From Syngnathus acus (Eukaryota > Chordata > Actinopteri > Syngnathiformes > Syngnathidae), in contig NC_051092.1 of NCBI RefSeq assembly GCF_901709675.1, positions 1,864,491 through 1,928,490 of the forward strand: a DNA stretch of 64,000 nt, given 5' to 3'. Numbering within the stretch: the stretch's first letter is position 1; each line of letters starts with the position of its first letter. The translations under genes and the position numbers were made by a program. Below the pieces are notes generated by a model that saw only the letters and a list, made by a program, of their open reading frames with translations, searched no databases and was not told the origin of the DNA. Below, one piece after another: positions 49,495-62,140 of this stretch.

Positions 49495-52400
49495 AGAAAG
49501 CAGGAGGTTGTGCGCTCCCCTCCCATGGAAAGAAAGAAAGAAAGATCTCCAGAAAGCAGCAGGCTGGCTGGCTGCTGAGGCAGAGCTGGCTCAGGTCACA
49601 TGACATGCTTGGGGAAGCAGATTTCAGAACCTTGGACAGGGACCACATCACAACATGCTGCACCAAGTCCTTAAAAAAAAAAAGACACATTTGTTGTAGT
49701 ACAACAATATGCTGCACCATCCCCCCAAAAAAAGACATATTTTTTGCAGTGCCACTCAGTAATAGCACACAAGTTAAATCTCCAGAAGAGCGTAATATTT
49801 TTTTTTTCATATACAAGAATGCATTTGAAGTATTTCCAAATACAAAAAAAATGGACTGACTTTTTTTTGCTTTGGGAGGCAGTAGTATAGCCATAAGTTA
49901 CGTTAATGAATTGCAATCAATGCCGATCAATAGCTCAACAAAAATGTAACCAGACGCACTGGTGACCTTTAAAGCTGTCACCGCCTCACGTGAACAGAAT
50001 ACAATGTTTTCGACAATTTGAAGTCAATTTAAAGAAGAGTCAAAGCTGTAAAAGAAACATTCCTTTAACGCAATGCACTTCTGCATTGATCATATCAGTC
50101 AGATATTGATTAGAGCCATTGTAAAGACAGGATGAGGAGAAGGATCAAGTATTCGACCTAATAGACTCGGTCAAAATATTTAACCCTAGGTTGGAGTAAA
50201 AAAAAAAAAAATAAAGAATAATTCTCATATTTGTTGAAAATGTCAATTTGACTTGAAAGTACCACAAAATATTGTTTGTGAATAAAAAAAAAAATCTGCC
50301 GTCTCTGGCCCCATCTTGTGAATTCGATAAATAAGGAACAACCGCGCGTGAAGAATAACAATCAATCAGAGACTGATGGCGTGATTTATGAGCTGTCAAT
50401 CATTTGGAGCACACTCGCAAAGACACTGATTGTGCTAAACTTCGGAGGTTGCGCTGCATTTCTAACTATGCCGCGTCAGCAACATGACATCATGTAGGAT
50501 GGAAAAGACTTTTTTTTGCTCTGTGTAGTTGCAGAGCTCAACAATTTAAAACAAACACGAACAAGCAAAACAGCCAATCTGCCTCTCTGAGCATCCAATT
50601 TGTTTAAAAGGCGCAGTCTCTAATCTGCTGCCATCAGTCCTTGGGCGTCTTCTTGGAGAGATTTATTTATTACCGCATCTTCATTGTTATCCTTTCTGTC
50701 GTCAATCTATGGTGCCGTAAATCCGTCTCCCCCTGCTGCATCTTTGACGATAAGTCTGTTGTTTTCATTTCGTTAGTTGCTCCATGTACTTTCAATTCAT
50801 TCGTGTCAAGACGATGCAGGCATTAATTGTGCAAATAAGCGACTGATTCTTCCCAAAAGAGAATAATTGAAGATGATGACAGTGATGACTTTGCAATATG
50901 TTAGTTAGCAAGTTAGCAAGCGGACCGTTTCCTGTCAAATTAATTATTTTAAATTTCTGAAATTGAATTGATATTTTATTTGATGTTAAGCTAGCAACCA
51001 ATGACACACGATGTGACTTCAAAGATCCATTTCTTAAAAAAACTCTGAAACAGTGACTTTTCAATGCTAGCATTAGCCTAGCACGGATGCTTTGGTTTGT
51101 TAGCATTAAGCTAAGTGGACTTTCCCAAGGCAAAGCGACAGTGTGTGTGCTTGTTTTAAACTTACAAAATATAATTCTCTTAGTTTTGTATTTACTTTGA
51201 CAGTAGATTCAACTAAGGCCTCGTTTTTTTAAACAAATAGTCCACAATTGTGAGTTGAATCGAATTTTAAAATTCACATGGACATAACAATGTTGAAATA
51301 TTTTCGTGGGAACATTTTCTATCCAGAAAGTAGAGATTGCTTCAGATCCACATGTTGGCTTTCAAATGGGACGTTGAAGAGATACGGTCAGATACGTGAA
51401 AGGTGGCTGGGGGGGAAGAAAAAAATCCACGCCATAACAGTCAAACATCACTGTCAGTCTTGTTGGACACTGTGTGATCTCTCCCTGCATGTGTGCGTGT
51501 CTGTGTGTATATAAGCCAGCGGGAATGTGTGTGTGTGTGTCATCTGGTGTTTTCCGCTGCTGTCACAGAGGATGCTGCCTGCCGTGGTGTCCTTCCCCCA
51601 GTCGCCCATGAGAAGGCTGCGGTCCTAATTACATGATCCAGCACGCTTCTAATTCACCATACCCCTCTCGAATGACATTTACTAATTACGCCTTCCTTTT
51701 TATAGAAACACACTTTGTGGTTTTGATGCGTGCAAGGCTCCCTCATGCCTGTTGTCGTGTGGAGACAAAATAAGTTGTGGCAGTCGCAGCTTACGGGAAG
51801 CGCAAACGTAAACAGGCGTTTTAAATCCTTTTAAAGCGTGATGCCGTGTTTAACAATCTGGATTAGTTTTACTTGGGAGGGATCGAATAAAGGGAGTGTA
51901 GTGTGAGTAGTTGGGGTGGGTCGGAGTGGCTCTGCAATGCAGTAGAGTTGGGACAAAAAGCAGTTGAAGGAAATCAAAATATGCTTCACTCAAGTCGGCC
52001 ATTTTTTTTCAATGGCTTTTGAGGTAGTTTTGATTAAGACAATAGCCCTGCAACATGATGTGATTAAAAAAAATTATAATTCAAGCAAGACAATATCTTA
52101 AAAACTACGTTAAACTACATTTAGGTCGTTGGCAGAGTTTTCTCAAATCTAACATTGTGTTTCTTGTGATAAACTTCACTGCAAGCTGTCATCTGACAGT
52201 TGCATGCTGGGATATTCACTCTTGACACAGTGCAGGTACCAATAAAAAGGGTGTCGGAGTTGCCGTAAAAGTGGCACTTGAACCACCCAGAGGTGCACTT
52301 GGGGCCACCTCAGGGATATTAATTCTGGATTAATGAGAGCGACTGCAGCAGAGAGCGCCTCTTCTTGCGATAACCCGGTCAGGCAAAAAGCTGTCGGTCC

Positions 52401-53170
52401 GATTCATAGTACAAACCAGTTTGGAATTTGGAAACAGAAACGGGGGTCTGTCGTGTCCTCGTTATTATGGGAGGCTGACGTGATCCCGCTGCTGCTCCCT
52501 CATTCTTCGTTGCCAAGACTGGTTAGCCCGCCTGTCAATCACAGCTCACAAATGTGGAGGGGGGCATCAGACATGATGTTCTGACAGTACTGTGATTGTA
52601 TCGCCACGCCTTGCTCAATCCGATCAATTTTGGTTCCAGAATAACGTCGGCGTTGTTGTCACGATAATAAAGGTAGCCACAATACTCACATCTCTGCAAT
52701 GTTTTTTTGTAGACAACTGCGCCCACGTGTTGCGTAACAGTGCCGAGATGTTCCAATGTTCCCGGAGGCCGCCGGGTCTTGGTTCACATGCAGGCAGGAT
52801 GTCTGGCTTGATGCACATAGAGTTCATGGTCGGATGGGCAAGAGAGGACTGTCACCCTTTTAACCAGGCATGCATAACATATATGGTCAATCAACCTGCC
52901 ATGTTGGACATCCATCATCTAAGAAAAGTGCCAGTCAAAGTAAAAAGGCTTTTCTTTGGGGGGGGGGGGAATTTTACAGTTTTTTCTTTTTTATGCCAGA
53001 TGAAACAGTGTGTACTGTTTGAGTACGCTATTCTGGGAGCAGGATATGAATAATAGAGCACCAAGGCCTACAATGTTTGTTACATTCCCTTTCCGCTGAC
53101 CTGAGTGCGCAGACGAGAGGAAGAGACGCGTGGAGGAGTGTCTGCGACGAGCCCGTTTTAGAACACCGCC

Positions 53171-53196
53171 GGGCCGGGCCGGGCCGGGCCGGGGCA
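53171..53196. repeat. (GGGCC)n short tandem repeat
   Basis: Five consecutive GGGCC-type units in a small G/C-rich island of an otherwise AT-rich intergenic region. Confidence 0.9.
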
Positions 53197-53979
53197 CCAT
53201 CCCAGCCTCTTGGCCATTGTGATTTGTGTTCTTGCCATCTCGCCAGGTTGGCGCTCGTACAGCAGTCGCAGCGGGTCTGTAATTGAATGTAACACTCAGC
53301 GGCCTTTTCTGCCAGGCGTCTCCAACAATTGAAGATGTGCATGACTGCCAATGAGTGCGTGCGGTGGAACAACAGCACTGAGTCACCATTATGCACAATC
53401 ATGTTCGATGCATAGATCAATTGATATCACTGCGCAATGGACTGAATATGTCACCGATAGCATAACAATATAGCCGACACATCTTACTGCATCTAACTTG
53501 ACTTTTTGCCTCATCAAAAAGCTATTAATTAGTTTCTAGTTCATTAGAGGGTGAAAAGTTGTGCCTTTGGCCCCAGGTTCAGGGTTGCGTGTTTCCAGGT
53601 GGAGGAGGCCGGCTGTGACTGTCACAAAGTGAAAGGAAGGTCTGCAAGCCTCACAGGGAAAACTCCTCCTGTGATTAAACATTACCAGCTGTCCTCTGCT
53701 GAGCATTGTCAACTTTTCAGCTTGGGAGTTTTGGGTCACCTTAACCTTGAAAGTAAAATTGCCAGACTCTGTTGTTGGGTTTCTTTTCTTTTAAATGATG
53801 TGCAGTACTGAAGAGACTGCATTAGGGAAAATGAAGCTGGCGGGGGTAAAAACAAATTCCTTTAAAATGTAATAAAAAAAAAAAACTACTTACAAATGGT
53901 GTAAAATGAAAAAGCCGCAATAACGAGGCACTCTAAAGCGGTCATGATTGGGAACGAGAAAATGAATTTTTGTTGTAGG

Positions 53980-54022
53980 CATAGCTAGCTGGCTAGCATG
54001 TCGCCACTGCTAGCTAGCTATG
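53980..54022. repeat. Inverted repeat of CTAG-rich sequence
   Basis: CATAGCTAGCTGGC and GCTAGCTAGCTATG form a near-perfect hairpin with a loop of about 15 bases, in the intergenic region upstream of klhdc10. No known element recognised. Confidence 0.6.
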
Positions 54023-55005
54023 GCTACAGTTTGTAACCTTCTACAGTATGAAGGAAAAAAAAAAAAAAATGTATGACCGAAATGCTGAAAACCATTTCTA
54101 CATAGTTCAATAGTTCACAACAGAATTTTCCGTCTTTGGTTTCAGCGATCTTCAAACATGTATTTCGTAACAAATCTCTGAATTCACCTTCTGTCCTTCT
54201 CTTTCTACTGTACAAGTTGATCTAGGAGACAAGTAGTGGGCTCAAAGTAGGCCCATTACCAGTCACTAGGAATAAAGACATTAATGCAATGTGGCAGAAG
54301 CCAAGAAGAGCAGCGAAGGCAGGGTGTCTTCTATCAGCTAACATGAACTCAGAGGGGACACATAAACAATTACATAACTGCGCTCTTATGTTGTGGACCC
54401 ACCCACTCTTTGTCATGTTAACTCATCCTTTCTGCCTGGAAATTTGCTTTCTCTTTATCCCAAACATTTGACGTACCTGTTTAATGAAAGATCAAATAAA
54501 ATTCACTTAGCAATCTCATTTTAAAATTTTAACCAAAAGCCAAACATCCATTTTTTTTTGTAGCAATGCACAATGAGACATGGGTAGTCATGTAAAAAAT
54601 CAAATACACTGCAGGAGGTTTGGCCAACAAGTGCCCCCTTCCACGACTCAATCAATGTCTCCATAAAATGTGAGCATGACAGAGGTCAGATTAAGATCCA
54701 TATGCTGACCTTCTCTTTCGGCCACCTTCTTGCTCACACGGGCCTGATCATCAAGGCTATCGATAGGGGACTAATGAGCCTTAATGGTCCTATCCTGGCA
54801 GAGCGCTATCGCTCACGCTACAGCCCAGTGCTCACCGGGGCCACGTCGGGTTGAAGAATTGTTGACGGGGTCCTAACAATAAACCTTTTATTTTGTACTT
54901 TGGCTGTCATGTCTTTTGCCATTTCTCATTTTGAAGAATGTACAAACTCAAAGTATAATTTATATACGCAAAAACGTTCTTCCTAAAATGGCGAATGTCT
55001 TTGTA

Positions 55006-55227
55006 CCGTATTTTCCGCACTATAAGGCGCACCTAAAAACCTCCAATTTTCTCAAAAGCCGACAGTGCGCCTTATAATCAGGTGCGCCTTATATATGGAC
55101 CAATATTGAGCCCCTACAGCAGGCGGGCCAAATGTATATATCTTATATATGGACAAAGTTTTAAAATGGGCCATTCATTGAAGGTGCGCCTTATAATCCG
55201 GTGCGCCTTATAGTGCGGAAAATACGG
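55006..55227. mobile_element. MITE, second member of the CCGTATTTTCC family, TA-flanked
   Basis: Ends CCGTATTTTCCGCACTATAA and its reverse complement, with TA on both sides (55004-55005 and 55228-55229). Internal ATAAGGCGCACC-like motifs match the element at 18595-19006, but this copy is about half the length. No coding capacity. Confidence 0.85.
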
Positions 55228-57074
55228 TAAATTGGAACGGCCGTGTCGTTGTTAACAGAACTTAGTTGCCGTCCTTCGTTGCCTTCAACTGGCAGAAAAT
55301 GAAGAGAAAAAAACAGAGTGCCGTCATCTTTTGTCTTTCCTCCTCAATGTAATCATAAGCACATTCAGAGCCTTGTGCGAGCTTTTCTGCATCGTGTTAC
55401 AAATGTGCAGGCTCACCAAGGCTTGCAAAGAGTGATTCAGCCATGAACTGTGAAAATGTCAGTCCCTATTAATAACACTTCTGCACAGAGGCTGCTACAT
55501 CCAAACGTGTGCACTTGCTACTGTATATTTAGATGATGGTGAACATTATAGCGGGCTATTTATGTGGCGCAGTGCACTTTTGTGGTCCTCAGAATAAGGC
55601 TGCAGCCCATGGTTTAATAAGCCTCCCTCAGTCTGCCTCGGTTAGACTCAAAGGCGAGTAGCAGCCGCCTGCAGTGCGCAACAACAGCTCCAAATCTGAT
55701 CCACTTGGACAAGTCAATGTGCGAGTGTAAAAAAATATGCCATCCATTTCCATTTGACATGTCTGCGCATCCTAGCTTCAATATTTCAACGGGTTCCGTC
55801 AGTGATTCTTTTTTTCAAGGTGCTCTTGTTAAACAAACAAGCTATATATGAATTTCTATGACAAAAGACAATCTCAGCTTTAATAATAAACAAAGACACG
55901 ATCAAATTCATTTAAAAGTAAACACCTTTACTACAAAAGACAAAAAAATTCAACCAAAAGAAGCCTAACATAAATCAGTAAGTCATAAGTCAATAAATAA
56001 AAAAATATATAATAGAGTCATTTCTGTTCAATTCCAAACACATCCAGTCTTCTCCAGTGAATTCCTTGAAACCATCTCAGTTCACTGCACGTCTGCTAGC
56101 ACTACTTGGACTCATGCAGCTATTTATTTGCACACCCTGCCTGAGGCTTAATTACATTTGCACAGTTCAGAAGGTCCTCGGTTGTCGCCTTTGGACAGAC
56201 CTCCCGAGCAGAATGTTGAAATATGACGCATCGAAAGATAATAAGCTTCTATTAGTGAGAGGCCGATCTTGGTAATAAACAGAGAGCATACAGTATGTAG
56301 GGGATGGGGGGTGGACTCAAAACAGAAGCTCAATGTTTCAACCTCGGGGCTGTTTGCAAGCATGTCTGCGACGGAAGCACACTCACATGGGCTCACACAT
56401 GCACACTGAGCCCGCCCGCCAGCCCGCCAGCCCGCCCGTGTACCATACAGACGAGCATAAAGAGACAGAGAGGGAAGCACAGTTGACTTACTCACACCTG
56501 CAGTAGGATGCAATCTCCATAGCAACAAGACTTGGCAACAGTGTGCAGAGTTGATATTTGAGGTTGTGATCTTTAATACCCCCCTTTTCTCTCCCGCAGT
56601 CTTTGGCAGAAATGTACGTTCCTCGTGTAACAATGACGCTGGCTTCTGTTCTCATGATTTGATTGTACAGCATTGACACTAATCAATTTCTACCGGGGGG
56701 GAAGGGGGCTTCGTTATAATTAGCTATGGAAAAATATACGAGCATTGGAAAATGATATTGATATAGATATTCGTTTATCTTAGTCCACTTATATTTTAAT
56801 TTTATTATGATTATTTCAATAGAAAAGGGATTTAAAAGCGGTCACTGAATGGCACCACTGTGTAAGATAAATGTTAGAGTAAAATGAACACTTTTGTTTG
56901 ATTTTACGAACAACTGAAAACGTTACAAAATCTCAAAACACATTTGCAGACAATATAATCGGTCAAAATTATTTTTTCCACACCTGTATATTTCTCCCGG
57001 CTTTTTCCTATTTGAAACGCAATTTAAATTTTTTTTTTGATATATAATGCACTGCGGTCAGACGGCAACGAGCC

Positions 57075-57140
57075 CTCTTAAGGCCGGGATAGGCTCCAGC
57101 TCACCCGTGACCCGATTAGAAATAAGAAAATGGATGGATA
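57075..57140. repeat. Dispersed-repeat tail fragment
   Basis: GGATAGGCTCCAGCTCACC is followed by AAAATGGATGGATAG. This resembles the 3' tail of an abundant fish retroelement as I remember it. Only the tail is present. Confidence 0.5.
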
Positions 57141-57699
57141 GTTGTGATTGTTCTTGCAGACATGGCCAGAAGATTTTTTTACGTTCTTGCAGAAACTCTA
57201 AACACATAAATGAGCTGCAGATAACTTGAAAGCTTTTCCAGGAGGTGCAAAAGTCTTTCTTTTAAACGACGACCTTGTATTTCTGCTGGCGTTCGTTTCC
57301 TCCATCCTTAAATATCCAGCCTGTTTGCGTTTTTGGAGAAATGCAGCCTCATCATGTACTAATAATGAGGGCCCGTGGATACAAATCCCCCAGCTGAGGG
57401 AGGACGGGTGACTTGACCACGCCATCTAGCGGCGAGAGCTCGTCAATGACAACTCTTTGCTTTATCCATCTATTTATTTTTGACGTTCGTAGTGTATGAC
57501 AGGTGAACCTATTCCAGCCAGCCAATCACAAGGCACATACAACCAAAAATGGATCCATCAAATTGTAAAATTGTATGAGCTATTTCTTTCCACACAACAA
57601 TTACGTAAAATACATGTTCTGCTTTAAATGACTATTTAAAGGTTGCTGCTTAAATTGAATGGAAGGACGCGTGTGTATTTTTCAATCCACAAGCATGCG

Positions 57700-57919
57700 T
57701 CTTTTGAACGCCTCTCCCCTGATTGGTCAGCGTGGATCACGTGACCGCAGCGCACCACTAACAGCAGCAGTATCTGGCGTGTCTGCTCAAAGCTCAGCTG
57801 TATTATTTCCCAACACGTTTCCCCTCTAATGGTGTTCCGCGTTAAAGCGACGTTGTGGCGGCTTGCCGTTCGCACCCGCAAGTAAAACCTCTCGTGGTGC
57901 TTGTCGCTGCCTCGTCAAC
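57700..57919 (+). promoter_or_regulatory. klhdc10 proximal promoter and 5' leader
   Basis: A G/C-richer stretch before the klhdc10 start contains ATTGGTC near 57722 (an inverted CCAAT box) and the palindromic E-box ATCACGTGAC at 57736-57745. The latter matches USF or TFE3/TFEB-type sites. No TATA box is evident. Activity is inferred. Confidence 0.5.
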
Positions 57920-60444
57920 ATGTCTACGCCGGTCAAGGATGAAAGCTCCAGTCAGCTCAATAAGTTCGAGAAACTGTCCTGGAGGCCCTCGAGTCGAGAT
58001 TCAGGTGCGTAAACTAAACATAAAACTGGCACGGCCGTTTAAAACGTTTTTTTATTTTTTTATATCAACTGCTTTGGGGGGTAACGCGGTGCTTGTTTGT
58101 GTTGTAATGAACGTGTCGGTGTTTTTAGGAATGCATCATGCACTCATGCTAAGGCTAGCTGCATGTAAAGACCTAAAATGCAAATTTCGAGACAAGCATC
58201 AATGCGCATGACGCGATATCAAAATGCATTTTTAATTGTATCCTGCATTTATACATTTCATTTGCCGAGCATGCAAACACCATCAATTTGATAGAATGTC
58301 GATGCAGTGTCGATATAATGCAGCTAGTAGTAGCCGATTACGTGCATACATTTTTTCGGGTCATCCTGAAGCCGAATAACCCCTCATTTACTCGAGGTCA
58401 GAGGTCACCAACTTCAGTCCTCTAAGGATTTGATCCTGCATGTTTTAGATCCAGATTTAAATGATAAGGATCATTTTCAGGCTTTTGCGTGTTGATGCAT
58501 TTAGTGTCAACGCAGGTTTTTCTCGACATTATGGTTAGCTGGTCTCCAATCTGGGGTCTACCCCATTGCTCATGCCTAAAGCCAGCTCACCTGTAACCCT
58601 AAAGGACAAGAACTGAAGGATTTGATTGTACAGGCTTCAAGATGAGGGCACGCTGGCTCCAGGCTCGACGACTTTTATCCCCCGCTTTCCCCAACCTGCG
58701 CATCCCCAACAGATTTCTCAGAGAAGGTAATGCATTGATTGTCCCGACACGCTCGGACCACGAAGGAGATCCACATTTGTTAACGTTCCCAGGACCCTGG
58801 GTGCCATCGGCTCGTAGCGGACACCGCTGTGTCGCAGACAGCACTCACCTGTACGTGTTTGGAGGCTACAACCCGGACTTCGAGGAAGCGGGTGGGGCGG
58901 AGAATGAGGACTTTCCTCTCTTCAGGGAGTTGTGGAGGTTTCATTTCGCCACCGCCACCTGGCACCGCGTTCAAACGGAGGGTTACGTCCCCACGGAGCT
59001 CGCTTCCATGTCAGGTAAGGGCTGTTAAGAGAAAAATATTGTGAGAGGGGCAGTGTTTTGTATTGTTTGACCATTTTCGAAGTGGAAGGGTGGTAAAAAT
59101 GCTGAGCCAGCTTGATTTTATGGCTACGTGTAGCTGTCTTCCATGGGAACAACCTGCTGGTGTTTGGCGGTACGGGCATTCCATTTGGTGAAAACAACGG
59201 AAACGACGTCCACGTTTGCAACGTTAAGTACAAACAATGGAACCTGTTGGGCTGCAAAGGGACCAAGCCCAACAAGATCTACGGCCAGGTAACTTACAGC
59301 ACAGCATTGTCTTATTGTTTTTTTTTTTTCAGTAGATGGCCCAGAAACATGCTGTGTTGCCCCTTTGCAGGCGATGGTCATCATAAACGGTTGCTTGTAC
59401 GTTTTTGGAGGGACGACGGGCTACCTTTACAGCACCGATCTGCACAGGCTGGACCTGACTACCAAAGAGTGGAGCCATCTCAAGCCCAACAATGTGCCCA
59501 CAGATCTACCCGAGGAGAGGTGAGAGGAGAGCATGTGAGTTGATCTGAGTGGCATCATCACGGTGTTATTGGATGATGTCATAGGTACAGACACGAGCTA
59601 GCTCATGATGGACAAAGGATATACATTCTAGGAGGCGGGACTTCCTGGTCATCGTATCGACTCGACAAAGTAAGCCGTACCTTCAATTCATTGAAATTAA
59701 TTTGTTCCAAATTGTTTAAAAAAAAAATCTAACTTTTTCCAGATTCACGCATATAACCTGGAGACAAATTACTGGGAGGAAATAGCCACCAAAGCCCATG
59801 AAAAAATAGGTCAGTGCCTTAATGCTTTGAATGTTATTTTCCCAAGATCAATAGATTTTGTATATTATTGCCATTGTTTGATTGGATATTGATGACAGGA
59901 TATCCCGCTGCCCGACGCTGTCACAGTTGCGTGCAGGTCCAACACGGTGAGGTCTTCTTTCCCCATCCATGTACCTTCTGCTACTTTTACAACTGCCTCG
60001 TCGTTCTCTCTCACAGAGGTGTTCATTTGCGGCGGCTACGACGGTCAGTGGATCATGGCCGACCTGTGGAAGCTCCACCTCGGCACCTTTCAGTGGACCA
60101 AGTTGCCTGCCGTCATGCCGGAGCCTGCCTACTTCCACTGCGCCGCCGTCACGCCTGTGAGTCGTAACATCAAGACTGTAATGAGAAGAAGAAAAAATTT
60201 ACACCGTTTTTTTTTTTTTTCCCCTTTCCTTCAGGCGGGTTGCATGTACGTCCACGGCGGCGTGGTGAACATGTCTGGGAATCGACGTACGGGCTCGTTG
60301 TACAAAGTGTGGCTGGTGGTGCCCAGTCTGCTGGAGCTGGCCTGGGAGAAGCTACTGAAGACGGTTCCTCACTTAGCTCAGCTGTCCACCTTGCAGCTGC
60401 TCAGCCTTGGACTGCCACACACGCTCATCCAACGGCTCAAGTAG
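57920..60444 (+). CDS. klhdc10: Kelch domain-containing protein 10
   Basis: Kelch-repeat substrate receptor for a cullin-2/elongin ubiquitin ligase; the family recognises C-terminal degrons, acts on alanine-tailed ribosome-stalling products, and is reported to promote ASK1 signalling through PP5. Exons: 57920-58004, 58634-58726, 58793-59014, 59134-59288, 59371-59519, 59585-59669, 59743-59809, 59899-59946, 60017-60156, 60235-60444. Phases close to 417 residues (human about 442, with a longer low-complexity N-terminus). Start ATG at 57920 is followed by MSTPVKDESSSQLNKFEKL. Kelch blades are marked by repeated GG with aromatic partners: YVFGGYNPD, LLVFGGTGIPFGE, LYVFGGTTGY, YILGGGTSW, FICGGYDG and YVHGGVV. 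The C-terminus has the elongin-binding-like helix LLELAWEKLLKTV and ends HTLIQRLK. Confidence 0.96.
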
Positions 60445-61425
60445 GTAGACGTCTCATCTCATCATAGGAGGAGCCGCTCCGTGATGGGACAGAGGTGAGT
60501 GTTGCATGGTGAACCGTCGTTAAAAAAATAAACCCAACGACTGACTGTGGTTGTGAAAATCGCCTTCTGGAGTTCAGTCTGATCTATTTCCTTAAACATT
60601 TTGGGAATGTGTTTTATTTTAGACATCCGTGTTGAGATTAACTTGTCTGTACAGACCCTAATTTCATTTGGTCAACTGTGATTTTATGGCCTCGGTAACT
60701 GGTTTGCATTTTCGAGAGGCGTTTGAAGTTTGGTGTCAAAGTGTTCCACTCCATTGTATTTTGTTCATATTTTTGTTTTGGAGCAACAGAATGCAATAGT
60801 GGGGAACTGTGGGACAAAAGCAGGAAGTGTAATGTTCAGATGTGATTATTCTAATGGATTTGTTTTTATGTTATCACTGTGACTTCTAGTGCCTCCTCCT
60901 AGTGTTTTTTTTGTTTTTAATTTTACACTTGCAGTCTTGTTTTTTCTCCATCTGGTGCCTTTTGAATGCTCAGATTCCTCTTTATCATTGAAGGTGCTGG
61001 TTGCGTGCAGGTTACACTAAGCCACTAAGTTGTTTTAAATCAACGTGCTGCTGTTTACTCCTCTGTTGTTGTGTTTGCTTGTTTTTATAACTAAATGTTG
61101 CCCGAAAAAGTGTCATAAAGAACATTATTTTCTTATTCATGATTTTTTATTTTTTTTCAACTGTAAAAAAGGTACAGTTTTGAAAAGCACAGTTTTAACC
61201 TCGGGACACATTCAGCACTGTAATGGAAATTTAATTTTTCCGCATTGTCACTTTTCTCCATTTGTTAAGTCAGTCTGCTGCAGTGTTCAAAGTAGGCCTT
61301 GCTTGTGTTGGAGATGTTTCTATTTGTGACGCTTGTGATCTCTCCTGCATGTTGGCATGCCATATTTGATTCTGTAAATTTGTCTAATTCTTGTTGTGCA
61401 ATAAAAGTCAGGCAGACTGTTTTTT
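60445..61425 (+). other. klhdc10 3' UTR
   Basis: Non-coding sequence following the stop at 60442-60444. AATAAA at 61400-61405 is the best polyadenylation signal, giving a 3' UTR of about 970 bases. Confidence 0.6.
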
Positions 61426-62140
61426 TCCAAATATTTGTATGGAGGAGTATATTGCCACAATTACACACTGTCATTTTTTCGTATTAAAATATCACATACT
61501 ATTTTGACACACAGATAAAAAAAAAAAAAAAAAAAAAAGTGCACATTGTTCTATTATTTATCTCTAAAACAAAAATACAAAATAGAACATTTGGCTCTTT
61601 TACAGGTACATCTTAATAAATTAAAGTGTCATGGTCAACTCACGTTTTTCAATGATTCGTAAATGTTTTAAATTTTGAGTTGAACTACTGAAATAAATTT
61701 TCATTTATTTAGATGCACCTGGCGTAACAGTCACAAGAAGGGATAGAATCTTCCTAATATTCATGAATATGCTTAATTCTAAACATCAATATGAAATATT
61801 TGGGGAAAGTTCTATCAAGATCAAGTTTTAAAACATGGAGTGGTATTGGTGACTATTAAACTCTTTGGGGTTTATAATTTACTTGTGCAAACACTCCACA
61901 CGAGTTATAATGTTAGCATCAATGCTAACGTTGAAGCACTTCCTTTTGTTGTCCATTCATTATACACACTACTCACAAAAAGGTTGGGCTGTTAGACTTT
62001 GGTGTAAAATTTCAGGATGAACCTAAAGTTCACTAAAACATCACAATTTAATAAAAAGTTAAGTTAATCTGTACATTAAATGTATTTTAGCTTCCTCCCG
62101 CCCAATTTTTGTGAGTAGTGCCGAGAATAGGTCCTCCAAG
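61426..62140. other. Convergent intergenic DNA / exchanger 3' UTR
   Basis: AT-rich DNA between klhdc10 and the exchanger. A 23-base poly-A tract lies at about 61516-61538, and a MITE (61968-62120) lies just beyond the exchanger stop codon. Confidence 0.6.
61968..62120. mobile_element. MITE in the exchanger 3' UTR
   Basis: The left end CACTACTCACAAAAAGGTTG is mirrored by CAATTTTTGTGAGTAGTG at the right, with one small mismatch region. The ~153-bp body has no coding capacity. It begins 21 bases beyond the exchanger stop (62141), so it is probably transcribed in the 3' UTR. Confidence 0.75.

Larger units (their letters stand above)
49272..57699. other. Intergenic region between the divergent rasgrf1 and klhdc10
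   Basis: The 5' leader and promoter of rasgrf1 must lie in the first few hundred bases; no TATA box is clear. The rest has no recognisable exon or RNA gene. It holds one MITE (55006-55227), a GGGCC repeat, an inverted repeat near 53980-54022, a (TG)n tract near 51526-51540, and two non-repetitive blocks (51540-51720, 54650-54850) rich in homeodomain or nuclear-receptor-like motifs. Those are candidate enhancers only. Confidence 0.6.

Noticed and set aside
49304-49894. 196-codon minus-strand frame upstream of the rasgrf1 start
   Set aside because: It runs through poly-C and homopolymer stretches and shows no domain; best explained as non-coding leader and promoter DNA.
49272-57919. A microRNA gene such as mir-184, which is near RASGRF1 in mammals
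   Set aside because: I looked for the mature mir-184 sequence on both strands by eye and did not find it. A search would be decisive.
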